DNA from: Krasilnikovozyma curviuscula
Taxonomy: Eukaryota; Basidiomycota; Tremellomycetes; Cystofilobasidiales; Mrakiaceae
Reading direction: 5' to 3'
Assembly: GCA_014825775.1 (NCBI GenBank)
Contig: MVAQ01000182.1
Coordinates: 1 to 44,311, forward strand
DNA length: 44,311 nucleotides
Position numbers and translations under genes: made by a program. Shown here one piece after another: positions 34,068-44,311 of the stretch (positions are counted from its first letter, which is position 1; each line of letters begins with the position of its first letter). The notes under the pieces were generated by a model. It saw only the letters and a program-made list of their open reading frames with translations, was not told where the DNA came from and did no database searches.

Positions 34068-36573
34068 ATGAACGTCTTTGCTGAAGATGCAGGTGAAGAA
34101 CGTGGTGAGAACGCTCGATTGAGTTCGTTCGTTGGAGCTCTCGCTCTGGGGGATCTGGTGAAAAGTACCCTAGGCCCAAAGGTTCGATACGATTCTTTCG
34201 ACCTGATGTTCAATTTTGCCATCTGAACTGACCTTATTTGCTGCCCTCTAATGATATCTCAATAGGGAATGAACAAAATCCTTCGTGAGTATTGCTTTTC
34301 ATCTGAATTTGCCTTTGAGACGACCAGTTAAAAGGACGTGCTGCTGACATTGTAATTGAAAAACGTCTCCCTTGGAATTTCCCTCCTTACAGAATCGGCA
34401 TCCTCTGGAGAAATAACAGTTACCAACGATGGAGCAACCATCCTCAAGTCCATCTCGTTAGACAACGCAGCAGCCAAGATCTTGGTCAACATTTCAAAGG
34501 TTCAAGATGATGAGGTCGGTGACGGCACAACTTCGGTTTGTGTTTTGGCCAGTGAACTGCTGAGGGAAGGTGAAAGACTTGTCAATATGAAGATCCATCC
34601 CCAGACTATCGTTGAGGGTTACAGAATCGCTTCAAGGACAGCTTTGAAGGCTTTGGAGGAGGCTGCTCAGGATCATGCGTGAGTGGACGTTCTCCTTTTG
34701 TCCCTTTAAGGTTACATCATCTGACTCTTCTGGCTATCTTTGGTTCTTGTAATGTTATCAGGTCGGACCCATCTGAGTTTAGAAAAGATCTGGTCAACAT
34801 TGCCAGGACCACTCTTTCGTCTAAGGTCCTTTCAGAGAACAAGGATTACTTCGCCAACTTGGCTGTTGATGCCGTGCTGAGGCTTAAGGTAAGCTTAGGT
34901 TTTCCAGTCTTTATTACACTTTGAGTTGAAACTGACTAATGATGATTGGCATTTTTCCACAACCCGTCCAGGGTTCGACTGACTTGGAGCACATTCAAAT
35001 TATCAAGAAAGTTGGTGGTAAATTGACTGATTCTTACCTTGACGAAGGCAAGTCTCATATTTTTGCGTATCGTTTCTGTCGTGATTAAGCAAAGTCTGAC
35101 GACTGAAACATTGACACTCCTTCATGTCATTAGGCTTCATCCTCGAAAAATCCATTGCCGTCAACTCACCAAAGAGAATCGAGAACGCTAAAATCATGAT
35201 TGCTAACACTTCTATGGACACTGATAAGATCAAGGTGTTTGGTGCTAGAGTCAAGGTCACCGGAACGGCTCAGTTGGCGGAATTGGAGCGAGCTGAAAAG
35301 GTAAGCTCACAAACCTCTTGTTCTACTCAACTAGCTCAAAGTCCCAGCCTTTGTAACCTCCTGTCTGATCACCTATTTTTTTCTGTGTCTTGTTTTGCTC
35401 AGGAAAAAATGAAAGCTAAAGTCGCCCTTATCGCATCGCACGGCATAAATGTCTTTGTGAACCGTCAGCTCATCTATAACTACCCTGAATCACTACTCGC
35501 CGAAGCCGGTATCCTCTCAATTGAACACGCCGACTTCGAAGGTGTTGAGCGACTCGCGCTCGTTACCGGTGGTGAGATTGCCAGTTCATTTGAGAAGGTC
35601 CAGGGTGATAAGGACGGATCTATGGGCATCAAATTGGGTAAATGTGATTTGGTTGAGGAAGTGATGATTGGTGAAGAAAGAGTGAGTTTCAATGCAGGAC
35701 AATCAGATGAAGCTTAGCAACACTGACGTTGGCTGGGCGACCTTATCGTTTATCAGATGATCAAATTCTCTGGCGTTGCTGCTGGCCAAGCATGTACCGT
35801 TGTCCTCCGAGGAGCGACTAACCAAATGCTCGAAGAAGCTGAACGATCCCTCCACGACGCGCTTTCTGTCCTCTCTCAAACCGTGAAGGAGAGCAGAGTC
35901 GTCCTTGGGGGTGGATGCTCAGAGATGCTGATGAGCAATGCTGTTGAGGAGGAGGCGAGACGAGTCAGTGGGAAAAAAGCGGTGGCGACTGAAGCGTTTG
36001 GAAAGGCTCTTCGACAGGTAAATGCCAATCTAATTTCTAAGAGCGCGAATACCTATACTGACTGGGACGGTTTATATAGCTTCCAACTATTCTTGCTGAT
36101 AACGCAGGATATGATTCGTCAGACTTGGTCTCCAAGCTTCGTGCGGCGCATTACGAGGGTCGTTCCGATGCTGGTCTTGGTACGTCGACTCGTTTTTGTA
36201 TCTTCGCACCGGCCTGTTCCTCCGAAAGGTGATCACAGTCTAACTGTTGTTCCTTCTATTAGATATGGAGAAGGGTGAAGTTGGATCAATGAGGAAGTTG
36301 GGTGTCACTGAAAGTTACAAGCTCAAGAGGCAGGTGGTGAGCAGTGCAAGTGAAGCTGCTGAGATGATTCTTCGGTGAGGCTTGAATCTTGCATCAGTTT
36401 GTTTCTCTTTTAAACTAACACCGCAATCATTTCATTCTTCTTCTGCTTTATCAGTGTGGACAACATCTTGGTAAGTTGCCCGTAGCTTTGACTTTGACTC
36501 AATTGTTCTCACTACTGACATTTCCCCCTATTCTTTCTAGCGTGCCGCACCAAGGAGACGTGAAGGACAGTAG
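34068..36573 (+). CDS. CCT2: T-complex protein 1 subunit beta (CCT2)
   Basis: Beta subunit of the cytosolic TRiC/CCT chaperonin ring, which folds actin, tubulin and other proteins with ATP. Twelve exons (34068-34181, 34266-34284, 34393-34678, 34762-34888, 34972-35047, 35134-35300, 35403-35681, 35757-36017, 36080-36179, 36263-36374, 36455-36470, 36541-36573) give 529 aa, the usual size. Marks: [25 protein letters not shown], the ATPase motif [31 protein letters not shown] and [13 protein letters not shown] near the apical-to-equatorial return, and [13 protein letters not shown] followed by [14 protein letters not shown] at the end. Two exons are only 19 and 16 nt. The intron at 35048 starts GCAAGT, a GC-AG intron. 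The first intron has a GTTCGA donor. Confidence 0.96.
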
Positions 36574-37148
36574 ACGATATAGAATACAATCAACTGGAGT
36601 AGGAATTAGCTTGTACGAATCATGAACGCGAGACTTTTTCTATGGTTTGCCGCAAGATTTGCGAGTGTGCGCGATACTTTGACTTTGTGACTTCCAGACT
36701 CCTCTCTAGAATCCCATGTCAGGACGGCATTTAGAGGCAAGCCATGACACAAGAGTGTTAAGATGGTCTCTCTACGATTTACAGTGCAACAATGGGAGTG
36801 AAAATGCGGTGCCTTTTTTGTAGCGCCCTGGTTGAGAGCTGGCAGCGCCAGGGTGGTTTGTGATTCCAGTAAAGAGGAATAGACACGAGGGGAAGTATTA
36901 GTAGAAGTGGTCAGCATAAGGTAAAATGGGTTTAAGGATTAGACTGACTGTGGATAGAAAACACTGGCGCAATGAAGTTATGGGTCAGAAGATAGACCTT
37001 CACGTATATAAAACTCACGACAATAAAAAAGCATTTTTCTCTCGCGCGGCTTTACCAGGCGCCGCGACTGGTGGAGAAATCTAGAAATCTACATAAAAGA
37101 ATACGAACCTGGAGCGCAGCCTAAAAGCAAAAAGTCACATCTCTTCTA
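36574..37148. other. Intergenic region between CCT2 and the aldo-keto reductase
   Basis: Holds the CCT2 3' flank and the promoter of the following same-strand gene. A minus-strand frame at 36606-36917 is open but resembles nothing. Confidence 0.45.
37005..37012 (+). promoter_or_regulatory. Possible TATA box of the aldo-keto reductase gene
   Basis: TATATAAA lies about 137 nt before the ATG at 37149, close to the spacing seen at the cyclophilin gene. It is a motif match only. Confidence 0.35.
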
Positions 37149-38517
37149 ATGCCTTCGTCCAGCCTCCCCAATCTCTTGCTCGGAACAGCAAGTTTTGGAC
37201 CCGATGTGGCCTCCGTCACCTTCGCCCACAACACTCCCGCAAAAGTAGCTGTCATCCTTGACACCTGGAAGGCGGTTGGAGGAAACCGCATCGATACTGC
37301 TGAGTACTACGGAATGAGTCAGGAGGAAGGACCGGGTGGAAGCGAAAGGAAGATTGGCGAGTATGAGGAGAATTTCGGGAAGGAGTTTATGATCGATACC
37401 AAGGTCCATTCCATCTTTTATCACAGGATTTAATTAAATTTTACTGATTATTTCCGTTGGTCTTTTGGGTCATGCCATAAGATCTTCCCTCGCGATCATG
37501 GCGCCGGTAAGTGCAGAAAATACCTGGAAGGCTCTCTCAAAGACCTCAAGGTAGACTCCGTAGGTCGAGCTTTAAATATTGATCTTGTCATCTTCCCATG
37601 TAATTGACGATTTTTTAATTATTTATTATTGCATCAGGTGAACATTGTGTATCTCCATGCCCCAGATCGAGTCACACCATTCTTCGACGTTATCAGAGAT
37701 ATGGACGAACTCTTCAAAGAGGGCAAATTCAAAGCCTGGGGCCTCTCTAACTACACAGTGGACGAGGTTAAAGAGTTTCTGGACGTGAGTGGTTGACGTT
37801 GTTCTCCTTGCAGTAAAAAAAACCTTGTTCTAACTTTCATCTCTCGGACATCAAACATATCAGCTTGCGAAGCAACACAACCTCGCCCCTCCCAAAGCAT
37901 ACCAAGGTAATTATAGTCTCATCTGTCGACGGGGAGAAGGCTCTGGGCTCTTCACACTGTTGAAGGAGAATGGGATGAGTTTCAATGCCTACTCACCATT
38001 GGCAATGGGAATGTTGGTCGGCGGCCCCAAGAAGGAGAGCCTTGAAGCTGCGCTTGACATGCCCCCGGGTACAAGGTAAGCTCTAGTGTAATCTCGAGCT
38101 TCATCGAGGACGAATACTTACGCCGTCTTGCGCTTCCAGATTCCATCCGGAGGGCCGCAAGGGTACCGAACTTCAGAAAATCTGGTTTAAGCCGGCGATC
38201 TTTGACTCGATCAAGGAGCTGAACAAGATCTCTTCTGAATCAGGAATCGATCCAATTGCCCTGAGTCTCCGTTGGCTTGCGCATGTAAGTACGCCATCTC
38301 GTGTGCCTGTCACTGAATCTGACTGACATACTTGCGCTCATGGCAGCATTCGGCTCTTGACGCAACCGATGGCATCATCCTTGGTACTTCGTCAGCTGAG
38401 CAGCTTAGAACGACTGTTGGCGCAATTAGTGGCGGTCCCCTTCCGCAGGATGTCGCAGACAAGATGGAGAATGTCTCGAAGATCGCTTACGAAGACTCCC
38501 CTCCTTACAGCATGTAA
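37149..38517 (+). CDS. Aldo-keto reductase, AKR7-like (aflatoxin aldehyde reductase group)
   Basis: NADPH-dependent reductase of aldehydes and ketones, probably cytosolic. Six exons (37149-37403, 37482-37550, 37638-37784, 37864-38075, 38140-38284, 38347-38517) give 332 aa. The AKR tetrad is visible: Asp and Tyr in NRIDTAEYYG, Lys in FMIDTKIFPRDHG across the first junction, and His in IVYLHAPDRVTPF. Further AKR7-type features are KFKAWGLSNYTVDEV, YQGNYSLICR, SFNAYSPLAMGML and, for cofactor binding, GIILGTSSAEQL near the end. Length and motif order are normal for the family, whose members often detoxify dialdehydes. The substrate here is unknown, and there is no secondary-metabolite cluster around it. 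Confidence 0.92.
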
Positions 38518-39363
38518 CACTTCATTTGGCCATTGTATACCACAGACAACAACTAGAATTTCTATACAATATGGAATTTGAACTCTTGCAGCTGGGGAAA
38601 GCCCATACAGCAAGAACGTACGGGTGCCTTAGGTCACCTCAGTCTTACTTCTACGTGCCCCAAGACAAATCTCCCCACATGATGACGCTTATACAAAGAA
38701 CAAGTGTCAGAGAACTACGAAGAGTGAGGACAATTGTCGGTCAGCTTTTCGCCCTGTGGAAACAAACAGGAGGTATTCACCACTGTGCAAACTCTCCGCT
38801 CGTGGCTGAAGGTTGGCTGACAATAGTCACAACCTTCCCAATATCTGTTTCTGTCGAGGTTTCTGTCGCTGTACAAGAACTGAAAACCACAAGAAAGCTC
38901 TCAGTTCACGCAAGAGGAGAGCACTAGAGCCTGCTGCTACTTCACCCCAAGGGTATATCGCAGTGTATCCCTTGGCATTCTTTCAACTCAAATTCAGCCC
39001 AAATTAACATTATACTAGAGCATCAATGTTGCACCTCCTGTATCAGGCCAATATGGCCACAAGTGCAATGATGAACACCACCAATGTCATCTAGTGCAGC
39101 GCCGTTCAGTCATTCAGATGGCTGTGAAGGGGTTTCATTTCGTATCAAATATCTCGTTTCATAGTCGTAAAAACAAAATACACGCGGGCGTTGTTTGTTC
39201 AAGAAACACTTCGGCAAACCTGCAGATCCAAGAATGTCACGAATGAAAGCTCTGCGACGCAAGAAGAGGCAGGATAGGGCTATGAGGATGAGATGACAAA
39301 AGGGATCAGAACCTATTGATTTGATTATTCGCTGGAGTTTGTTGCTGGGGAGGTGTTGAAGAG
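38518..39363. other. Convergent 3' region between aldo-keto reductase and RGS-LOV genes
   Basis: The two genes end toward each other. A plus-strand 133-codon frame at 38526-38927 starts only nine bases after the reductase stop and shows no family resemblance, so it is not called. The left boundary of the RGS-LOV gene is uncertain and could extend to about 39306. Confidence 0.4.
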
Positions 39364-42300
39364 TTAGAGCGTGAACGGGTGAGAGATTGAGACCAGCTGG
39401 CGACTCTTCTGAGGATACCTTTCTTTGGGTGGAGATCGCTAGTGATTTCCTACTAAATCAACACTAATTAGTATCTGTTTTGTATTCTGCAAAGTTAAAT
39501 GTGAATATCTGACCGAAAATATGCAGACGTAAGCTCCGACCTATGTCAATATGTTGTGTGAGCCTGGTGATGCAGCTTGTATAGTGAGGGAGTAGACGAC
39601 GTACTTGCCCATCTCTCTCGACTAATGGGGTAAAATGCAAGAGGCAATTCTTCAATTTAACCTCGCCTGCTGAAGCAAATTTTGATTGAGGAAGAATTTT
39701 AATTCCACCAGCGACGGAGAGTGCTGAAGGTGATGACGACGAATATCAGCACAGCAGGAAAGAAGGAACACGTTACAGAAAGACTCACGTTCACTCTTCA
39801 AAATACCGTTACGGATTGCGATCTTTAGTGATTTTGTCCCGTCCTTGGTTCCGAGTGAGACAATGTCAAGGAAATCCATATGGAGCAGAACGCTTGCATA
39901 TTGGTCGTCTGCGGTAGCGTTGGGAAGCCCTGTTTGAGAAAATATGTCTCAATTCAGCACGAAGAGACAAGAGGAACAAGAGGATGTTTGGATGTATACC
40001 AAAGAACCAAAGGAGGTGCTTTGTGACAAAGAGAACCTCGCGAGATTTAGTTCTGAAGATCAACAACTGAAAGCAAGAAATATCAGCATCTGGTTAGGGA
40101 GAAAAAAAAAAAAAAAAGAGAAAGAAACAAAAGGTCACCTTCTGATATGTCAAACTAAAGTAATCAACCTGATCGTCCAACCCACCAACATTCTTGCTCA
40201 ACTCCGTCTCCGCACCAGGAAGCAGCTGACGCGGATAATCATCGCGGGTCTTTCCCACACCAGTCGCACTCTTGGCAATCTTCCCAAAGATGTTGGTTGA
40301 TTTCTTAATTGTGGTGACACCAGAGCCGCGTTTGGTTGACGCTAGTCCACCGAGATGGCCGTTGGAAGAGGAAGAGAGCTCTTGGTTCCCGCCAGAGGTT
40401 TCCAGGGTAGCATCGCCGTACGATGGGACCCCAGCGGCAGCGCTGTTGGATCCAGCAGCCACCGGATGTGATGATTGAGGTATTCCATCAACTGGAACGG
40501 CTCGATTCATTCTCATTCTGATTTCGGGTGAGAATTGACCTGGATTGAGGACTGGCATTCCTTGAGCTGCGCTGGAAGAAGCTTCACCACCAATGAGGAA
40601 GCTGAGCTTGGTAGAGGATGTTAGAGAAGAAGTGACATTGACTTGTCCTCCCACGAAGTAGGTAACGGTCCCTGTGGAGTTTCGGAGAGGTATCAAGCAG
40701 AGCAGATTCCAGAATGGGATGCCTTCGCGAGTATAGTTGAGGAGCAGTTCTAGTCAAGAAAAAAATAGAATCAGTTTTCAGCGTCAAGATTATAAGGAAG
40801 TATTTCACCCACCGCTATGTTCTCGACCTTCGTTCAAAGCGTCTCTGACCCTCTGGACAGACGATGGATTTGTTCCGGGTCCTTGAAGGAAACGACAGTT
40901 TCTTCCGATAATTGCTTGTTTTGAATAGCCAGTCAGTTTGCAGAAAGCATTTGAGACCATCACAATTGGATGATCTCGAAGTCTACCAGAAGAAAATAGG
41001 AAACTCAACAAGCCCGTCGTGAGTGAATCACAATCGTTGAGCACTCACCTTGGATTGGTAACGCAGAAGACATCCTGGGGAAGGAAAGAGTCAAACCTTA
41101 ACAAAGCAGCAGAAGAAAGCCAGAGTAACTTACTCCCAGACCCTCTGAACCTCTCCCATCACCAACTTGTCCTCCGAGTCGAACCTGACTTTGCTCGATC
41201 AGCTTTCTAGAGACAAAACGTCTGAACTCTCCTGAAAATAAAACTTTGAAGTTAGGTAATATTCTAAATGTCACAATTAAATAAAGTCAACTTACCTTCG
41301 TACATGGAATGAAGCAAGTGATCTTGAGCGGAGGAGTAAGGTGACTCCAACTGAGAGACCTGCTGAAGACTGCCCAAAATATCCAACTGAATTTGCCCAG
41401 GCAATCTTGATTCAAACCTGCCACCCTTCTTGACAAAAACATCAAAAACGGTCAATCCACCTTCTCTTACTTTCTTGACACCCTCTCTGATGATTTCAGC
41501 GTCCCACCAAAAATCGAGAAGGTGTTCTCGTCCCTCTGAGATAAGAAATCCTCGGAATTTGTGTCTTCCAAGAGGGTCGTGAAGCATTTGACTAAAAACT
41601 TCAATACTGATGAGCTTACGCAATGAGTAGTCTAGGTCCCTTTGAATAAGTGATATCGGATGAGCGGTTGGTGCGTTGGGAGTCATGTCGGAAAAGCTGG
41701 GTAGGTTCGAACCCATTGTGTCACTAGGTGGAGAGGAAATCTCTCTCGATGCAAGCTGATAGAGGTATCCATAGATTAGTCCCATAATGAACGAGCTTCG
41801 AAATAGAATTGTCACCCACCGTCTCCAGATTTGGTGCGAGATCCTGAGCTCTGACTTCGGGTTTGTACAGCAGAGTTCTTTGAGGAATCATAGAATCAGC
41901 CAAATTACTCGATATGACCTGTTCTTGTTGCTGCTGCTGGTACCGCTCATAGGCAGAAGATCTTAATGGGTTCTCTCCCTCGTTGTCGTCGTTGGCGTGA
42001 ACTGGTTCGGATATTACACCACTTGGACGGTTAAGAGAAGGCTGCTGAGAAGGACCAAGATGCTCAAAGTATTGCTGTTGACGCTGTTGACGTTGTTGAC
42101 CGGGAGGGTAGCGGGCATAATCGTCGGATACTATGCTGTAAACAGCGTCGCTGGGTGGGGGGCTGAACATCGTTGTTGCTGGCATGGCACCTGGAGGACC
42201 TGGCGGTCTCTGGACGTAGACCTTCTGAGATGGAAGTGGGGGGAGAGGATGATGCTGGTAGTCAGTCGACATGGAGCGAGGTATCATATGTTGTTGTTGT

Positions 42301-43446
42301 TGCTGGTCATGACGGTCAGCACCTCCGGAGTGCAAGGATCGAGCGCCTCTAGAGGGAGGTCTAGCAATGGAAGGAAGGAATGTATGGCCATGGTAAGAGT
42401 GTATAGTATGGTCTTGGTGAGAGGAATGGTGGGAGTGATGGGATTGACCAGAAGCGGGTCTGCCGGCTTGCTCTCTCTCAAATTGTCTAGAGGTTGTACG
42501 ACTATCACGTTCATCTCCATGATATTGCTCATCAGCACTGCTTCCAACATGATATGTTTCGGTTTCTGGTCCAGGTACTGTATCAGTTTGAGCTATAAGA
42601 AATGATTTCGGCACGCTGGTGAACTTGACTGGGGCGGCGCCACCAGATTGGAAGATATTTCTTGGGTTGGGAGGTGGAAGACCCCTTGACGAGGTCGGTG
42701 GTGAACTTGGGTGAGTTGAGGCCGATCCTGTGCCTCGACCAGTAGTTGATGACCCACGACCGGATGAGGTTGACATGGACGGATCAATGTCTGAGAGATA
42801 GGCATCGTCGGTATCTCTCGAACGACCTCTACGATGAGGAGGAGATTCTTCAATCAGAGGAATGCTCTGAAGTCCAGGGGGTGTTGCTGGATATGATGGA
42901 GAAGAAGGTTGGCTAGTCAGATTTGAGATAGCAATTATTTCAACAGGAATGCCGTCTCTGCTCGCAGATAAAACAATCAGTCTGAAGGTCGGCAATCTTC
43001 AGTGAAAGCAATACCAAAATTACTTTCTAAGGGACCCAGAAATATCCTTTTTCTCGGCGAAAGTGATGAAACCAGGGGACTGGTTGTCCTCGCCACTTTG
43101 ATCCTCGACAGGTAAAGGAGTCGAGCTGGCTGATCTTTGCACGATAGCAGGCATCGAGTTCCTTCTTGGTCGATGATCGAAGGACATCAGTGCTAAGTGA
43201 AGGAGAGAGAAACAAAAAACAACATTTGATCAGCTTCATCTCTTCAGGAACTTGCTCGCTCCACAATCACCCTGATTCTGACTTCCTGCTCGAAACCCTG
43301 CAGCACCTTTGAGTCTGAAAAGAAATGTGAGAGATAAAAGAGATGAAAATGGAAGATGGCAGTTAGGAATCAAACCAGCGAGATGAAAGAGAAGGAATCA
43401 TTTTCTATTTACCTTCCACGGAAGGGATCTCAAACTCAGCAACCAT
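39364..43446 (-). CDS. RGS-LOV blue-light photoreceptor
   Basis: Flavin-binding light sensor fused to a G-protein GAP domain, of the fungal RGS-LOV (BcLOV4-like) type. Fourteen exons (43446-43413, 43314-43252, 43192-43024, 42981-41820, 41755-41296, 41231-41134, 41074-41049, 40982-40813, 40749-40139, 40066-40000, 39929-39789, 39666-39605, 39540-39514, 39450-39364) keep one frame to about 1058 aa. A disordered Ser/Pro/Gln-rich region fills roughly 90-475. The RGS domain (about 520-650) reads FSQMLHDPLGRHKFRGFLIS, REHLLDFWWDAEII and FRRFVSRKLIEQS. The LOV core has VSNAFCKLTGYSKQAIIGRN followed by CRFLQGPGTN (adduct Cys about 700) and GIPFWNLLCLIPLRN. A basic linker follows, then a PAS-like C-terminal domain (SREVLFVTKHLLWFFG, MDFLDIV, LHFTPLVERDGQVGAYVCIF). 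The first exon and the last about 30 codons are the least certain. Confidence 0.88.
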
Positions 43447-43672
43447 GTAAAATAGTAGGCCCGAGCTTTTCTTCTTGTATTCTTGATTTCAACTAAAGAC
43501 TTGAAGAAAAGTGCGATGCGTTGGCTGTCGAAGAGAGAAGAAACGTTAATCAAGTCTCCAACTTCTTCGAAAGAAGGGGGCCATCAGCTATTGATCGAAG
43601 GTCAAGCTTTTTCGCTGCGGCTTTCCATCGGACGTGACTAACGTTTGAGACGCCGTCAAAAAGGCCATCGTA

Positions 43673-44311
43673 TCAAAAAGAGGTATCTGCACGGAAACGA
43701 AGCCCAGTCAAACCTGTCCCAGAATCACCTTGGAATGAAAGCAGGAGGGCCACACAGAAAGCTATCGTTCACTGATATAGTCGACCCCAATTCCAATGCC
43801 TTTCACCAATCTCCCACCTTGAGCTCTCCCAGTCTGAGAAAAATCAGTGACAATGCCAGTAGATACCAAAAATGCCCCTAACCGAGTGACCTGTCAATGA
43901 AAAAAGGGGTCAAAATGACGTTTGGTATCTTGCGCTTTATACGACGACGGTGAGGTTGTGAGGTTGTGAAGCGCTTACATAATTCAATCGAACTTCTCCG
44001 TTTGTTGAAGCTTTCGCCTTGAATACTCCAGTGACAGGCCCTTTATCCGTTCTCGGAGATGGGGCTGCTTCTAGAGCTGCTGATGTTGGTGAAAGAGATG
44101 GTGATAGCTTTTCGCTAGGTGGATTTGATGATGATGACTTCGATGTCCTACTGGAGGTTGCTGGTTTTGTTGATGTGGATGGTTTGACCAGGGTTGAGGC
44201 GGTAGGTGAAGGCGATGGTGCTGGCAGAGGAGGGAGGAATGCGATAGCTGCTCTCCGCAATGACCATTCACCACCGATTGTCCAGTCTGACTCGTAGCTA
44301 GAGTTCAGACC
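43673..44311 (-). CDS. 3' end of an unidentified gene (5' end outside the window)
   Basis: Partial gene entering from the right edge. An open frame runs from 44311 to 43979 (SSYESDWTIGGEWSLRRA, a Pro/Ser/Thr-rich stretch, then GVFKAKASTNGEVRLNY). It splices at GTAAGC (43978) to exon 43890-43818 (VTRLGAFLVSTGIVTDFSQT) and then to 43713-43673, ending GLTGLRFRADTSF. The three exons keep frame. I do not recognise the family. It lies just upstream of the RGS-LOV gene on the same strand and could be an upstream part of it only if the ATG at 43446 is not the true start. The clean stop at 43673 argues for a separate gene. Confidence 0.5.

Noticed and set aside
38526..38927. Plus-strand 133-codon frame just after the aldo-keto reductase stop
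   Set aside because: It starts nine bases after the stop, in the 3' flank, with a composition unlike the neighbouring proteins and no recognisable motif.
41703..41713. GGTTCGAACCC, which looks like a tRNA T-arm
   Set aside because: It lies inside a coding exon of the RGS-LOV gene (GSNLPS) and no acceptor stem or A-box can be found around it. I found no convincing tRNA in the window.
1..44311. CRISPR arrays, insertion sequences, phage genes, or a secondary-metabolite cluster
   Set aside because: No regularly spaced repeats, terminal inverted repeats, transposase motifs or synthase genes were seen. The genes are dispersed eukaryotic housekeeping types.

Overview
The window is nuclear DNA from an intron-rich fungus, most likely a basidiomycetous yeast and probably a tremellomycete. 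Genes are close together and almost every one is cut by many short introns (mostly 55-110 nt, GT-AG, with GTGAGT/GTAAGT donors and quite a few purine-AG acceptors). There are complex-I assembly, CORVET and DUF6534 genes, and no bacterial or mobile features. The species assignment is inference. Coding sequences were rebuilt by joining exons by eye; every complete model keeps one frame from ATG to stop, which supports the splice sites but does not prove them.

Layout, left to right: telomerase reverse transcriptase TERT (+); a small one-pass membrane protein of unknown function (+); an NDUFAF3-type complex I assembly factor (-); the CORVET tether subunit VPS8 (-); a DHA2-type MFS exporter (-); a mitochondrial-type single-domain rhodanese (+, divergent from the MFS gene); a DUF6534-type seven-helix membrane protein (-); a weak gene or remnant (-); an ER cyclophilin with two possible C-termini (+); a 970-aa RING E3 ligase (-); HMG-CoA reductase (-); the Golgi glycosyltransferase adaptor VPS74/GOLPH3 (-); the chaperonin subunit CCT2 (+); an AKR7-like aldo-keto reductase (+); an RGS-LOV photoreceptor (-); and the 3' end of an unidentified gene running off the right edge (-).

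The genes are mostly unrelated housekeeping functions, and I see no operon-like or biosynthetic cluster. Two themes recur: secretory/endolysosomal traffic (VPS8, VPS74, ER cyclophilin, ER-anchored HMG-CoA reductase) and mitochondrial maintenance (NDUFAF3, rhodanese).

I found no new multi-gene system. The items most worth a second look are: an HMG-CoA reductase that appears to have only two membrane segments and no sterol-sensing domain; a cyclophilin gene whose last intron, spliced or retained, switches between a membrane-anchored and a soluble ER form; an RGS-LOV blue-light receptor with a basic amphipathic-looking linker; an unusual recurring GTTCG/GTTCC donor class in five genes; and several microexons and very short introns.
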